This document shows, in pieces, positions 16,659 through 23,957 of a stretch of DNA of 35,826 bases. Source of the stretch: CAZVEV01 sp964625865. GTDB lineage: Bacteria; Planctomycetota; Phycisphaerae; SM23-33. The notes beneath the pieces are model-generated. The model saw only the letters and a program-made list of their open reading frames with translations, did not search any database and was not told the DNA's origin. The translations under genes were made by a program, and so were the position numbers. The stretch is taken from contig CAZVEV010000030.1 in assembly GCA_964625865.1 (NCBI GenBank), forward strand, positions 1-35,826. Reading direction: 5' to 3'. Every line of letters starts with the position of its first letter. The stretch's first letter is position 1.

Positions 16659-17165
16659 TCACATCCGATACGCCAGCCGCGTCAGGGTCACCAGCGGCAG
16701 GCCCTTGCGGCGTACCGTGACCTCGACGCGAACAAAGTCCGGCGAGTCGGACATATCCTGTCCGGAAACATAGATGTACGTCGTCGTCACGTGACGCGAC
16801 AGGTCGCCGGCCAGCGGGTCGCCCGCCAGTGTTCCCGTCCCGTCGACGATGGCGCCGGCCTTTTCCTCGTATCTGTGATAGTCATCGATGTTGTCGAACT
16901 CACTCCGCGTGCTCTCACCGCTCTCAGGCCCGACGGCACTCTTGCCGTCCGGATCGTCGAACGGCTTGGAGATGATCTCCTCCATGATCTCGTTGGCCAG
17001 GCAGACCGCCACCGTGCGCCGCCCGTCGGCCCGCTCGTTGCGGGCCGCGGCGGTGAACGGCGCGGTAACGGCCGTGATCGCCATCGCCAGGATCACCGAG
17101 GCAAGCAGGGCCTCGACCAGCGTGAAGCCCTGCGCCGCGGAATGTCGTGGTGTCGTCTTGGGCAT
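16659..17165 (-). CDS. GspI/PilV-like minor pseudopilin
   Basis: This 168-residue prepilin shows AAQG^FTLVEALLASVILAMAI with Glu5 and a helix continuing into ARNERADGRRTVAVCLANEIMEEI, the GspI/PilV pattern in which the helix leads to a conserved A..L.....E segment. The head contains a segment that looks disordered and ends in strands VRVEVTVRRKGLP. Length is a little above GspI (about 125) and near PilV. It starts 9 bases after the stop of the second GspG-like gene and its stop overlaps a possible start of the next gene. In T2SS, GspI, J and K form the tip complex, and all three classes are present in this order here. Confidence 0.85.
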   Translation of the reverse strand: MPKTTPRHSAAQGFTLVEALLASVILAMAITAVTAPFTAAARNERADGRRTVAVCLANEIMEEIISKPFDDPDGKSAVGPESGESTRSEFDNIDDYHRYEEKAGAIVDGTGTLAGDPLAGDLSRHVTTTYIYVSGQDMSDSPDFVRVEVTVRRKGLPLVTLTRLAYRM

Positions 17166-17174
17166 CGTGGGCGC

Positions 17175-17681
17175 TTAGTAGTCGAAGTAATCCTTACCCG
17201 CCTGGTCCTCGCCGGTGGCGTCGGCCTTCAGGGTCACCGTCACCGGCTGGTATATCCAGCCGTGGGAGTCGTCGGCCGACTCGGGCAGCGTGCCGTCGTC
17301 AGCGATTACCTGAACGCCGGCCTGGCCGTTGATCGGGTTGGTGGGGAACGGCGTCATGTACGGGCCATAGACGTATCCGTCCGTCCCGGGCGAGGCGACG
17401 TCGCCTTCGGCAGTCGAGGCCTGGGTCATATGCTCCAGAAAGGCCTCCTCGGTCGGCGTCTGGTCCTCGTCGAGGTCAGGATAGCCCGGGGGCACGCCCA
17501 GGTGCTGCCACTTGAACGTCATGATCTGCATGCGCGAGGTCCTGATGTGGTCAGCGAGCATGCTGTTCTGGGCGGCCACGCTGGCCGTCGAGAGCTGAGG
17601 GATCACCACCGCGGCAAGGATGCCAAGGATGATCACCACCACCAGGACCTCCAACAACGTGAAGCCTCTGTTGTCAGTCAT
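17175..17681 (-). CDS. Second GspG-like pseudopilin
   Basis: This 168-residue prepilin begins MTDNRGFTLLEVLVVVIILG, with a 5-residue leader and Glu5. The region GILAAVVIPQLSTASVAAQNSMLADHIRTSRMQI is the same architecture as the neighbouring GspG-like protein, and the C-terminal GYVYGPYMTPFPTNPI and HGWIYQP match its GPYLQQFPTNPYTG and QGWIYTP. The two are clear paralogues. The ATG at 17681 has GGAG at 7-base spacing; the frame extends upstream but into a Pro/Arg-rich translation that looks non-coding. The head is about 30 residues longer than that of its neighbour. Confidence 0.88.
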   Translation of the reverse strand: MTDNRGFTLLEVLVVVIILGILAAVVIPQLSTASVAAQNSMLADHIRTSRMQIMTFKWQHLGVPPGYPDLDEDQTPTEEAFLEHMTQASTAEGDVASPGTDGYVYGPYMTPFPTNPINGQAGVQVIADDGTLPESADDSHGWIYQPVTVTLKADATGEDQAGKDYFDY

Positions 17682-17805
17682 CGTTCCGCTCCGTCTATCG
17701 TCTCGGTCGCGGGACCGGGGCCTCGCGGCCAGTCTTTCGTCCCGCCGCCCTCCGCGGGCGGGCGCGCCCCCCCTGGGCACCCGCCCGTGGGTCGGCAACC
17801 CGGCC

Positions 17806-17827
17806 GGGGCCGACTTCCGTCAGCCCC
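17806..17827. repeat. Hairpin between the two GspG-like genes
   Basis: GGGGCCGAC (17806-17814) pairs with GTCAGCCCC (17819-17827) with one mismatch and a 4-base loop. It lies in the 222-base spacer between the first and second GspG-like genes. There is no T tract, so it is not a classical terminator; it may attenuate transcription or protect the abundant upstream message, which would suit a major pseudopilin made in excess. Confidence 0.4.
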
Positions 17828-17903
17828 GACCGGGGTTCTTGCGTCTGTTCAAGCGTCGAGCTTTGGCGACCGTGGCCGCCGCACCGCGCCTATCGTCGCG
17901 GCC

Positions 17904-18314
17904 CTAGCTGGGGACGTTGTCAGCCGAGAACGCGCCGGTGGCGGGGGTGTAGATCCAGCCCTGCCCGGAAGCGGAAGTCGCACCGACAGTGTTTGTGCCC
18001 GTGTAAGGGTTCGTGGGGAACTGCTGCAGATACGGGCCGAAGGCGCCGCTGGAGTTCAGCGAGCCGTCCTGGTCGGTCTTGCCCGTCAACTGGTCCTGCA
18101 TCGTCACGCCCGAGACATTGCCCGGCAGCGCGTCGAGGTGCTGGATCTTCCACAGCTCAATCTGGCTGCGAACGGTCTGGAGATCGCTCTCCAGCGCCGA
18201 CGCACGGGCGTCGTTCGACGCCTCGGTGAACTGCGGCATCACGACAGCGGCCAAGATGCCGAGAATGATTACGACGATCAGGATTTCAACCAGTGTAAAG
18301 CCTTTGCGGGTCAT
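17904..18314 (-). CDS. gspG: GspG-like major pseudopilin
   Basis: This 136-residue prepilin, MTRKGFTLVEILIVVIILGI, has a 4-residue leader, cleavage before Phe and Glu5. The mature helix continues into AAVVMPQFTEASNDARASALESDLQTVRSQIELWKIQH, a strong match to GspG, where the major pseudopilin polymerises to push substrates through the secretin. The C-terminal FGPYLQQFPTNPYTG and QGWIYTPATGAFSAD match the GspG head. GGAGG lies 7 bases before the ATG. It is the first gene of the long minus-strand cluster, behind a 716-base non-coding region, and is separated by a 222-base gap with a hairpin from the second pseudopilin. Confidence 0.93.
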   Translation of the reverse strand: MTRKGFTLVEILIVVIILGILAAVVMPQFTEASNDARASALESDLQTVRSQIELWKIQHLDALPGNVSGVTMQDQLTGKTDQDGSLNSSGAFGPYLQQFPTNPYTGTNTVGATSASGQGWIYTPATGAFSADNVPS

Positions 18315-18463
18315 AGTATTGCCTCCAAAAGTCTCTTTGCGTCAGTCGGCCGGACACTCCGGCCAGGTCTTGTCGTCCGCGTCCCTGCGTCGTCTTGCCC
18401 TCCGTGGGTGCGGGTCCGGATGAGCAGGCGGTGGCTGGGAGGTCTCATGGCCTCCAAGCGACT

Positions 18464-18480
18464 GGGTTGACCGTCAACCC
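18464..18480. promoter_or_regulatory. Perfect palindrome, candidate operator
   Basis: GGGTTGAC and GTCAACCC flank a single C. An odd 17-base perfect palindrome 150 bases before the GspG start looks like a dimeric regulator site; with a one-base centre it cannot make a good RNA hairpin. No regulator is identified. Confidence 0.45.
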
Positions 18481-18705
18481 ATGACACAACGCCCCGTCAT
18501 CACCGCAAGCATCTGGCCGGCTCGTCCCACCTGCGAACTCACCTCCTGTTCGTGGTCAGCCATGAACTTTCGTCCTGCCAGCAGCCGCACTTTGCCCAAT
18601 CAGGACAACCGCGGTTTGGTACACCGATCCTCCGATGCGTAGTAGCTTAATCGGCCTTTCGGATCGGGGTCTTCACTAACGAACTGTGTACTTCATCGTT
18701 TGTAA

Positions 18706-18802
18706 GGCAGCTCGGCCGGTGGTGCCGAAGGAAGGGCGCAAAGCAGACACAAACAGGCACGAAACAGCCCGTTTTCTCCGCTCCCTTCGGCAGCTCGGCC
18801 GG
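18706..18802. repeat. 14-nt direct repeat pair in the leader
   Basis: GGCAGCTCGGCCGG occurs at 18706-18719 and again at 18789-18802, 83 bases apart. Between them lie the arms of an inverted repeat. Possible cis-regulatory sites or remains of a duplicated element. Confidence 0.55.
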
Positions 18803-19030
18803 CCCGATTCCTCGGGCCCCGGCGCTTTGCGTTCCGCAACTCGCTGTCGCGGATTGCCCTTTCGGGGAACTCACGTCGAGGCCCTAAGCAGCCATCGACT
18901 TCTGTCGCACACAGAACTCTACAATCCCCATTATCTCCGGACAAATTCCCCGCAGGTTTTTCCTGAAAAAGCGGAGTATCCGTGAAAACGTGGAGGGCAC
19001 TGGCCCCATATGCAGCGAGGCCGATGCAAC

Positions 19031-20710
19031 TTACCTACTCGAAGCACGCAAGGCCGAGCGACACTCCCCAAGCAGTTGGCGCACCTTGAAGGGTTTGAAC
19101 AGCACGGCCTTGAGGCCCTCGCGGTTCGCACGGACTATCGAGTGGTTCGGATCGTAACCGAAGGCAGTCATTAGGATTACTGCGGTGGTCTCGCATGCGG
19201 ACTTTGCGGCCGCAAACACTTCGTAGCCGGTAGCTCCGGGCATCTTGATATCCGAGATGACCAAGTCATAGTGCGTTCGCCCGATCATGTCGATCGCTTC
19301 CACGCCATCGCAGGCCACGTCTACCTCGCATCCATGGGGGCGCAGCACGTCGCTGACCGTCTCGCGAATGATCGATTCGTCATCGGCTACCAGAATGCGC
19401 TTGCCCTGGAACACCGCGTCGGCCTCGGTCGACTCGCTCGACCTGCCAACCTTGCCAATGATAGGCCCACGCGATAGTTGCGTCAGGACCTCCCGCGCGT
19501 GAGCCGCGTAGTCAACGATCAGGTCCAGCCGCTTTCGGAGATCGTCGTGGCCGATGTAGTCCTCCTTGACTTCGGTGGCCTCAGCGATGATATCTTCAAT
19601 GGGCCCCGCGAGTTCCGTGCATAGCGACCCGCTGAGCTGTGAGCGCGTGTTGAACCGCTCGGTCGCCAGAAGATTCAGGATGTGCAGCGACAGCGCCACG
19701 TAGTTGCCGAAGATCTCCGCGAACTGCCTGTCCTCCTCACGAAACGCGCCCAGCCGGTCCGATTCGACGTTCAAGATGCCCACCACGCGGTCGTGGAGGC
19801 GCAGCGGAACGGTCAAGGAACTCCGGGCTGCATCGAACCCCCGCATGTACCTGCCGTCACGAGACACGTCGGGGCAGATATAGCTGTTTCCCGTAGCCGC
19901 CACATAACCACAAATCCCGTTTCCCTCAGCGGTTGCGAATAACTCATATCGTTCGGCGTCTGCGGAGAGCCCCTCGCTGACGAGGAACTGCAAGCGATTG
20001 GAGGCCTCATCGAGGACCAGCAAGCAGAAGTTGCGGTACTCCAGGACCTCCCTGCAGTAGCGCAACACCCGTTCTTCCAGAAGGTTGAGTCGTTCCATCG
20101 CGTTGCGTTGGGCCCGGCTGTCGTCCTGGAGGCGGACCAGTTCGCGCCCGGCCCGCTCGATCGCGTTGAGTTTGATCTGCTGGCGACGCTGGCTCGTGGC
20201 ATCGACGACGACCGCAACGACCTGTCGCAGAAGGCCTTGGCGATCGCGGACCGGCGAGCAGAGGACCTCATAGTACGTTCCGTCGTCCCGCATGAGCGAA
20301 AACCGCCTGCTGCGGTGTGCCTCGTCGGGCCCCTGCCCGGTGGCCATCTTCTCGTAGGCCTCAGCGCACAGCCCGCGCAGGGAGTTCATCACGTCGGCGG
20401 GGTACTGACTCATCTGGTTGTTGGTCCAGACGAGGTGGCCCTCGGCACCGACAATGCACACGCCATCGCCGATCTCCTCGAGCACGACCGAGGCGTGCTG
20501 CATCACGATACCCCGCTCGAGGGGCAGGAAGTCGCCGGTCTCGGCGAGCACGGCGTCGAACCGCCCTTCCCGCATGGCCGCCAGGGCCTCGTCGAGTTCG
20601 TGGGCAATGTGGACCTCGAAGTACGACCCCAATGGGCCAAGGATTCCCGCCGAGTCCAGCCCCGGCCCGTCAAGGACCAGGAGCTTTCGCAGACCTGTCT
20701 GTTCCGTCAT
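19031..20710 (-). CDS. Hybrid sensor: degenerate receiver, PAS, GAF, helical linker and C-terminal receiver
   Basis: This 559-residue cytoplasmic protein starts with a receiver-like fold (KLLVLDGPGLDSAGIL...FDAVLAETGDF) whose phospho-acceptor Asp is replaced, so it is probably a pseudoreceiver. A PAS domain (about 75-180) and a GAF domain (about 210-365, with GNGICGYVAATGNSY and RSSLTVPLRLHDRVVGILNV) follow. A helical segment resembles a kinase dimerisation domain but has no His (SLCTELAGPIEDIIAEA) and no ATPase domain follows. A complete receiver ends the protein (ILVADDESIIRE, LVISDIKMPG, VLFKPFK). It probably receives phosphate from a kinase elsewhere. The ATG at 20710 has only a poor ribosome binding site; TTG and GTG lie upstream in frame. 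Confidence 0.85.
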   Translation of the reverse strand: MTEQTGLRKLLVLDGPGLDSAGILGPLGSYFEVHIAHELDEALAAMREGRFDAVLAETGDFLPLERGIVMQHASVVLEEIGDGVCIVGAEGHLVWTNNQMSQYPADVMNSLRGLCAEAYEKMATGQGPDEAHRSRRFSLMRDDGTYYEVLCSPVRDRQGLLRQVVAVVVDATSQRRQQIKLNAIERAGRELVRLQDDSRAQRNAMERLNLLEERVLRYCREVLEYRNFCLLVLDEASNRLQFLVSEGLSADAERYELFATAEGNGICGYVAATGNSYICPDVSRDGRYMRGFDAARSSLTVPLRLHDRVVGILNVESDRLGAFREEDRQFAEIFGNYVALSLHILNLLATERFNTRSQLSGSLCTELAGPIEDIIAEATEVKEDYIGHDDLRKRLDLIVDYAAHAREVLTQLSRGPIIGKVGRSSESTEADAVFQGKRILVADDESIIRETVSDVLRPHGCEVDVACDGVEAIDMIGRTHYDLVISDIKMPGATGYEVFAAAKSACETTAVILMTAFGYDPNHSIVRANREGLKAVLFKPFKVRQLLGECRSALRASSR

Positions 20711-20766
20711 ACCGTTCGCGCCACTCACCCCCCAAGCCAATACAGCCCCTGCCTGGGTATCTCTGT

Positions 20767-20795
20767 AGTATAGCGCCGCGCCCCCTCCGCTTCAA
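20767..20795 (-). promoter_or_regulatory. Sigma70-type promoter for the PAS-GAF-receiver gene
   Basis: On the minus strand TTGAAG (20795-20790) is followed after 17 bases by TATACT (20772-20767), close to the consensus. Transcription would begin near 20760, about 50 bases before the ATG at 20710. It lies between this gene and the glycosyltransferase stop, so the sensor has its own transcript. Confidence 0.6.
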
Positions 20796-20827
20796 CCACG
20801 ATCGCCCGCGAAGCGATTGCCTGTCGG

Positions 20828-21733
20828 TTACAGCGCCTTCAGCGCGTCGAGGACCTGCGAGACGGCGATCGTTGATATCGGATCACGTCTTGGCGCAGTC
20901 ACGCGGGGACCGCGCGGAGCGAAATGCTCAGGACGCGTCGGGCCGAACAGGGCCACCGTCGGCGCCCCGACAGCGGCGGCAAGATGGGAGGCGCCCGAAT
21001 CGTTGCCCAGATACACCCGCGCGCCGGCGAGCAGTCCGGCAAGAACCGTCAGCGCCGGACAGACGACCGTCGGCACCGTCGCCGTCAGATCCGATACGGT
21101 CTGCCCCGACCACCGGTCAAACTCGACCGGCCCCAGGACGAACACCGCCGCACACTCAATCGCCTCGGCGATCGCGAGGAACTTCTCGACCGGCCAACAC
21201 TTGTCGGCCGCCCCCGCGCCGGGGTGGACTACCGCATAGCCGTCCCCCTCAACGCCACGTTCCCTCAGCATCACGGAGGCCTCCTCCCGCCAGGCCGGCG
21301 GCACGGGCCAGCCGTCGGTCATGCACCTGACCGACAACATCTCGCTCCACGTGTCTAACAGGTGACGGTTGCTCGCGTCGGCGGGACGAATCGGCAGGAA
21401 GGCCGCCTCGCCCGCACCGCACATCGCCGCCAGTCGAAGCTCCGCCCGCCGGTCCCCCGCCGCGAAACAACTGACCAGCCGCTCGTGTTGGCCCAGAAGG
21501 TCCGGCAGGAAACAGTCGCCCGGCGCGGTGTCGGAAAAGACCTCATTGATCGGCAAGGCGTCGAAGTCCATCGCTCGCTGCACCTCGCCCAACCCGGCGA
21601 GCAGACGCCCCTTTTCGCCCCCCGCCACAAGCGTCACCGCCCCGTCCAGCGCCGCCAGGAGCCGCCCGAACAGCACCACGTCCCCCAGCGCCCCGCTGTG
21701 TACCGCCAGTGTCGTCGGCTCAGTTTCACTCAT
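20828..21733 (-). CDS. Glycosyltransferase family 9 (heptosyltransferase-like)
   Basis: This 301-residue GT-B fold protein has the family-9 N-terminal motif LAVHSGALGDVVLFGRLLAA, and the C-terminal signature VVHPGAGAADKCWPVEKF and YLGNDSGASHLAAAVGAP followed by TVALFGPTRPEHFAP. These form the nucleotide-sugar pocket in heptosyltransferases. The donor cannot be deduced; planctomycetes use such enzymes for outer-membrane polysaccharide or, in other contexts, for protein-linked glycans. The ATG at 21733 is chosen because it directly precedes the conserved N-terminus; the open frame reaches further upstream only through the repeat region and the run of Ns. A weak GGAT-type ribosome binding site is present. 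It is 94 bases beyond the sensor-gene promoter side, and mnmA lies behind it. Confidence 0.88.
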   Translation of the reverse strand: MSETEPTTLAVHSGALGDVVLFGRLLAALDGAVTLVAGGEKGRLLAGLGEVQRAMDFDALPINEVFSDTAPGDCFLPDLLGQHERLVSCFAAGDRRAELRLAAMCGAGEAAFLPIRPADASNRHLLDTWSEMLSVRCMTDGWPVPPAWREEASVMLRERGVEGDGYAVVHPGAGAADKCWPVEKFLAIAEAIECAAVFVLGPVEFDRWSGQTVSDLTATVPTVVCPALTVLAGLLAGARVYLGNDSGASHLAAAVGAPTVALFGPTRPEHFAPRGPRVTAPRRDPISTIAVSQVLDALKAL

Positions 21734-21782
21734 TGATCCATACCATCCCCCCCTCGATTGGGTGCCGTGGGCGGCGGAGGCA

Positions 21783-21824
21783 AACCGGGGAACCCCACAT
21801 TGGGGACCCCCCCCCCGGGGTTGA
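21783..21824. repeat. C/G-homopolymer hairpin cluster next to the gap
   Basis: Short C4 and G4 runs alternate here (CCCC acatt GGGG, then a ten-C tract followed by GGGG), so several competing stems can form. Such tracts slip during sequencing and probably contribute to the assembly gap that follows. Confidence 0.5.
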
Positions 21825-21827
21825 AAC

Positions 21828-21837
21828 NNNNNNNNNN
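21828..21837. other. Assembly gap (10 Ns)
   Basis: Ten consecutive Ns between a C-rich hairpin cluster and a 24-bp inverted repeat. A fixed run of ten is usual scaffold padding, so the true distance is unknown and the flanks may have been joined by pairing only. Confidence 0.98.
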
Positions 21838-21900
21838 CGGAGCGAAGCGGAGCAACCACGTTGTGCGTCCGCCGCGACGTGGTTGCTCCGCTTCGCTCCG
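21838..21900. repeat. Perfect 24-bp inverted repeat beside the gap
   Basis: The arm at 21838-21861 (starts CGGAGCGAAGCGGAGC, ends ACCACGT) and its exact reverse complement at 21877-21900 flank a 15-base loop. It ends 51 bases before the mnmA stop on the minus strand, so it could act as a 3' hairpin for mnmA. The arm starts directly at the Ns, so the real repeat may be longer. Confidence 0.85.
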
Positions 21901-21920
21901 CAGCCCACGGCACCCCGCAC

Positions 21921-21955
21921 AAATCTAAGATCGTAAATCTAAAATCTACAATTAA
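21921..21955. repeat. AT-rich short repeat after mnmA
   Basis: A patch much richer in A+T than its surroundings with the repeated word AAATCTAA (AAATCTAAGATC, then AAATCTAAAATCT). It runs up to the mnmA stop. Origin unknown; it could be a dispersed intergenic repeat. Confidence 0.4.
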
Positions 21956-23034
21956 TCGATCCATCCGCCGCCGAGCAGGCAATCGCCGTCGTACACCACG
22001 GCCGCCTGGCCCGGCGTGACGGCGCTGACCGGCTGGTCGAACGCCACCTCGAACGTCTCGTCGCCCGTGATCGTCACGCGCCCGGGCGCGCCGCGGTGGT
22101 TATAGCGAATCTGAACCGTCGCATCGAACGTGCCCTCGACATCCGCATGCCAGTTCGCCCGCGAGGCCGTCAGGCGTTTGGACATGAGCAGCGGCCGGGG
22201 CCCGATCGTTACGGTGGCGGTCGCCGGATCGATCGCGGTAACGTACATCGGCTCGCCCGCAGCCACCCGCAGGCCGCGACGCTGCCCTATCGTATACCGC
22301 GCGTACCCCTCATGCGTGCCGACGACCTTCCCCTCGTGATTGACGATCTGGCCCGGGGCAAGGGCCTGCGGGGCGCGGGCGGCGAGCAGTTGGGTGTAGT
22401 CGTCGTCGGGCACGAAGCAGACTTCCTGGCTGTCGGGCTTGTCATGCAGGGCCAGCCCCAACTCGCGGGCGATCTCGCGAACGTGGGCCTTGTCGGGCAT
22501 CTCGCCGATCGGCAGGAGGATCCGCCCCAGCAGCGACCGGTCGATCCCGAACAGCGCGTACGACTGGTCCTTGGCGCCCGCCGCCCCACGAGCGATCCAC
22601 GGCCCACCGGGCCGGACCGCGACGATCCGCGCGTGGTGCCCCGTGGCGATGTATCGCACGCCCAGCGAATCCGCCCGGCGCACCAGGCGCCCGAACTTGA
22701 TCAGGCTGTTGCAGTGAACGCACGGGTTCGGGGTGCGACCGGCGAGGTACTCGGCCACGAAGTTGTCGATCACGGGCGCAAATGCGTCGGCCAGGTCCAG
22801 CACGTACAGCGGGATACCCAGTTTCTCCGCCGCGCGGCGTGCGTCGGCGGCGTCCTGGGGGGTGCAGCATCCGCGCGAGGTGGCCCCGTCGACGTGCCCT
22901 GCCGCCCCGAGACACATGAACACGCCCGTCACGTCATAGCCCTGCCGCGCCAGCAGCCCGGCGGCGACGGCGGAGTCCACCCCCCCGCTCATCGCCACAA
23001 TCACTTTGTCCTTCGCACCGCTCATCGCGATCAT
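21952..23034 (-). CDS. mnmA: tRNA-specific 2-thiouridylase MnmA
   Basis: This 360-residue enzyme makes s2U at the wobble position of Lys, Glu and Gln tRNAs. The PP-loop SGGVDS (residues 16-21) activates ATP; Cys105 in NPCVHCN and Cys206 in EVCFVPDDDY are the two catalytic cysteines. TGHHARI and KDQSYALFGI are also family signatures, and the C-terminal beta domain is present up to GDCLLGGGWID. All key residues are intact and the length matches MnmA (about 365). The ATG at 23034 is chosen because GGGAG lies 5 bases upstream; the ATG at 23025 is a weaker choice. It is a housekeeping gene divergent from the VTT-domain gene, with 91 bases between them. Confidence 0.97.
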   Translation of the reverse strand: MIAMSGAKDKVIVAMSGGVDSAVAAGLLARQGYDVTGVFMCLGAAGHVDGATSRGCCTPQDAADARRAAEKLGIPLYVLDLADAFAPVIDNFVAEYLAGRTPNPCVHCNSLIKFGRLVRRADSLGVRYIATGHHARIVAVRPGGPWIARGAAGAKDQSYALFGIDRSLLGRILLPIGEMPDKAHVREIARELGLALHDKPDSQEVCFVPDDDYTQLLAARAPQALAPGQIVNHEGKVVGTHEGYARYTIGQRRGLRVAAGEPMYVTAIDPATATVTIGPRPLLMSKRLTASRANWHADVEGTFDATVQIRYNHRGAPGRVTITGDETFEVAFDQPVSAVTPGQAAVVYDGDCLLGGGWID

Positions 23035-23125
23035 TCTAACTCCCGCGGCAGCCAAACCCAACGCCCGCGCCGAACACCCGGTCAACTGAATCGCCTCAAC
23101 GGTCGATAAGTGACACACGGGGCCG

Positions 23126-23893
23126 GTGCGGCCCGGAAGTTCAGGGAGAACGATTATCAGCGACAGTGTAGAGACCGTATCGGACGAGCTGGCCGAGGCG
23201 ACCGCCCCCGCCGCCGAACACCAATGCCCCCGCTGCGAGATGTCCGTCGACATCGACGCCGAGTTTTGCCACCACTGCGGCGCGAAGGTGGGCGAACACG
23301 TAGCCGTGCCGTGGTGGCACGTCCATCGGCGGATGTATGACTGGACGCTGGCCTGGGCGTATCGCCCGTCGGCCCAGCGGGCGCTGTTTTGCCTCAGCTT
23401 CGCCGAGAGCAGCTTCTTCCCCGTCCCGCCCGACGTCCTGCTGATGCCGCTCGTGCTCGGTAATCGGGCGAAGTGGTTTCGCTTCGCCTTCCTGTGCACG
23501 CTGGCCAGCGTGATCGGGGCTTTCCTGGGCTACCTGATCGGGTATGCGGCAATCGACCTGGCGCTGATGATCCCGGGCGTGGACCAGGCAGGTATCGACT
23601 GGCTTCAGGGCCAGTTCGAGGCCAACGGCGAACTGTACGTCTTCGTCGCCGCCCTGACGCCCATCCCGTTCAAGCTGCTGACGATCACGGCGGGCGTGGC
23701 GAGCATGAACCTGGTGGTCTTCGCGGCGGCCTGTATCGTCGGGCGGGCGATGCGGTTCTTCGCGGTGGCCTGGCTGATGCACCGGTTCGGGCCGACCATC
23801 ACGCCGTTCATCGACAAGTACTTCAACAAACTCGCGCTGCTGTTCGCCGTCCTTCTGGTCGGCGGGTTCGTCGCGGTCAAGTACGTCTTCTGA
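23126..23893 (+). CDS. VTT-domain (YqaA/DedA-like) membrane protein with N-terminal zinc ribbon
   Basis: This protein of at most 255 residues joins a cytoplasmic double-CxxC zinc ribbon (CPRC at 34-37, CHHC at 48-51) to a membrane domain of the VTT/YqaA class. FAESSFFPVPPDVLLMPLVL is the diagnostic re-entrant motif, followed by GAFLGYLIGYAAI and later LTPIPFKLLTITAGVAS, a second re-entrant loop with the proline pair. Such proteins move lipids or related carriers across the inner membrane. The start is uncertain. GTG at 23126 gives the full frame but has a poor ribosome binding site, while AGGGAG at 23143-23148 sits 4 and 7 bases before in-frame ATT and ATC codons, hinting at a non-standard start. 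Zinc ribbon plus VTT is unusual. Confidence 0.85.
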   Translation: MRPGSSGRTIISDSVETVSDELAEATAPAAEHQCPRCEMSVDIDAEFCHHCGAKVGEHVAVPWWHVHRRMYDWTLAWAYRPSAQRALFCLSFAESSFFPVPPDVLLMPLVLGNRAKWFRFAFLCTLASVIGAFLGYLIGYAAIDLALMIPGVDQAGIDWLQGQFEANGELYVFVAALTPIPFKLLTITAGVASMNLVVFAAACIVGRAMRFFAVAWLMHRFGPTITPFIDKYFNKLALLFAVLLVGGFVAVKYVF

Positions 23894-23903
23894 CGCACGT
23901 ATC

Positions 23904-23935
23904 ATCCCGATCCCGATGTACGTCGGGACCGGGAT
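23904..23935. terminator. Hairpin after the VTT gene
   Basis: ATCCCGATCCCGA (23904-23916) pairs with TCGGGACCGGGAT (23923-23935) with one mismatch around a 6-base loop. It starts 10 bases after the stop. No T tract follows, so termination would depend on the stem alone. The downstream 20-base palindrome shares the same words. Confidence 0.5.
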
Positions 23936-23957
23936 CTCGCCCGTGACCTGACGTACC

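Larger units (their letters stand above)
18315..19030. promoter_or_regulatory. 716-base intergenic leader upstream of the pseudopilin operon
   Basis: No convincing coding sequence on either strand: the open frames here have no ribosome binding site and low-quality, Pro/Arg/Ser-rich translations. It must contain the minus-strand promoter of the pseudopilin operon and the 3' end of the sensor gene. It holds a perfect odd palindrome (18464-18480), a 14-nt direct repeat (18706-18719 and 18789-18802) and an 8-bp inverted repeat GCCGAAGG/CCTTCGGC (about 18724 and 18784). No clear -35/-10 or sigma54 pair was found. Confidence 0.5.

Noticed and set aside
16623..18470. Long open frame on the plus strand opposite the pseudopilin genes
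   Set aside because: Antisense to four well-supported prepilin genes; no domain, signal or ribosome binding site.
18315..18660. Cyclic-di-GMP (GEMM) riboswitch before the pseudopilin operon
   Set aside because: It was sought because of the c-di-GMP genes nearby, but the conserved GEMM core segments are not found on the minus strand.
18686..18985. Small plus-strand gene in the leader region
   Set aside because: No ribosome binding site, no domain; translation covers the direct and inverted repeats.
21734..21982. Upstream extension of the glycosyltransferase frame through the Ns
   Set aside because: Runs through assembly gap and inverted repeat; the conserved N-terminus begins at the ATG at 21733.
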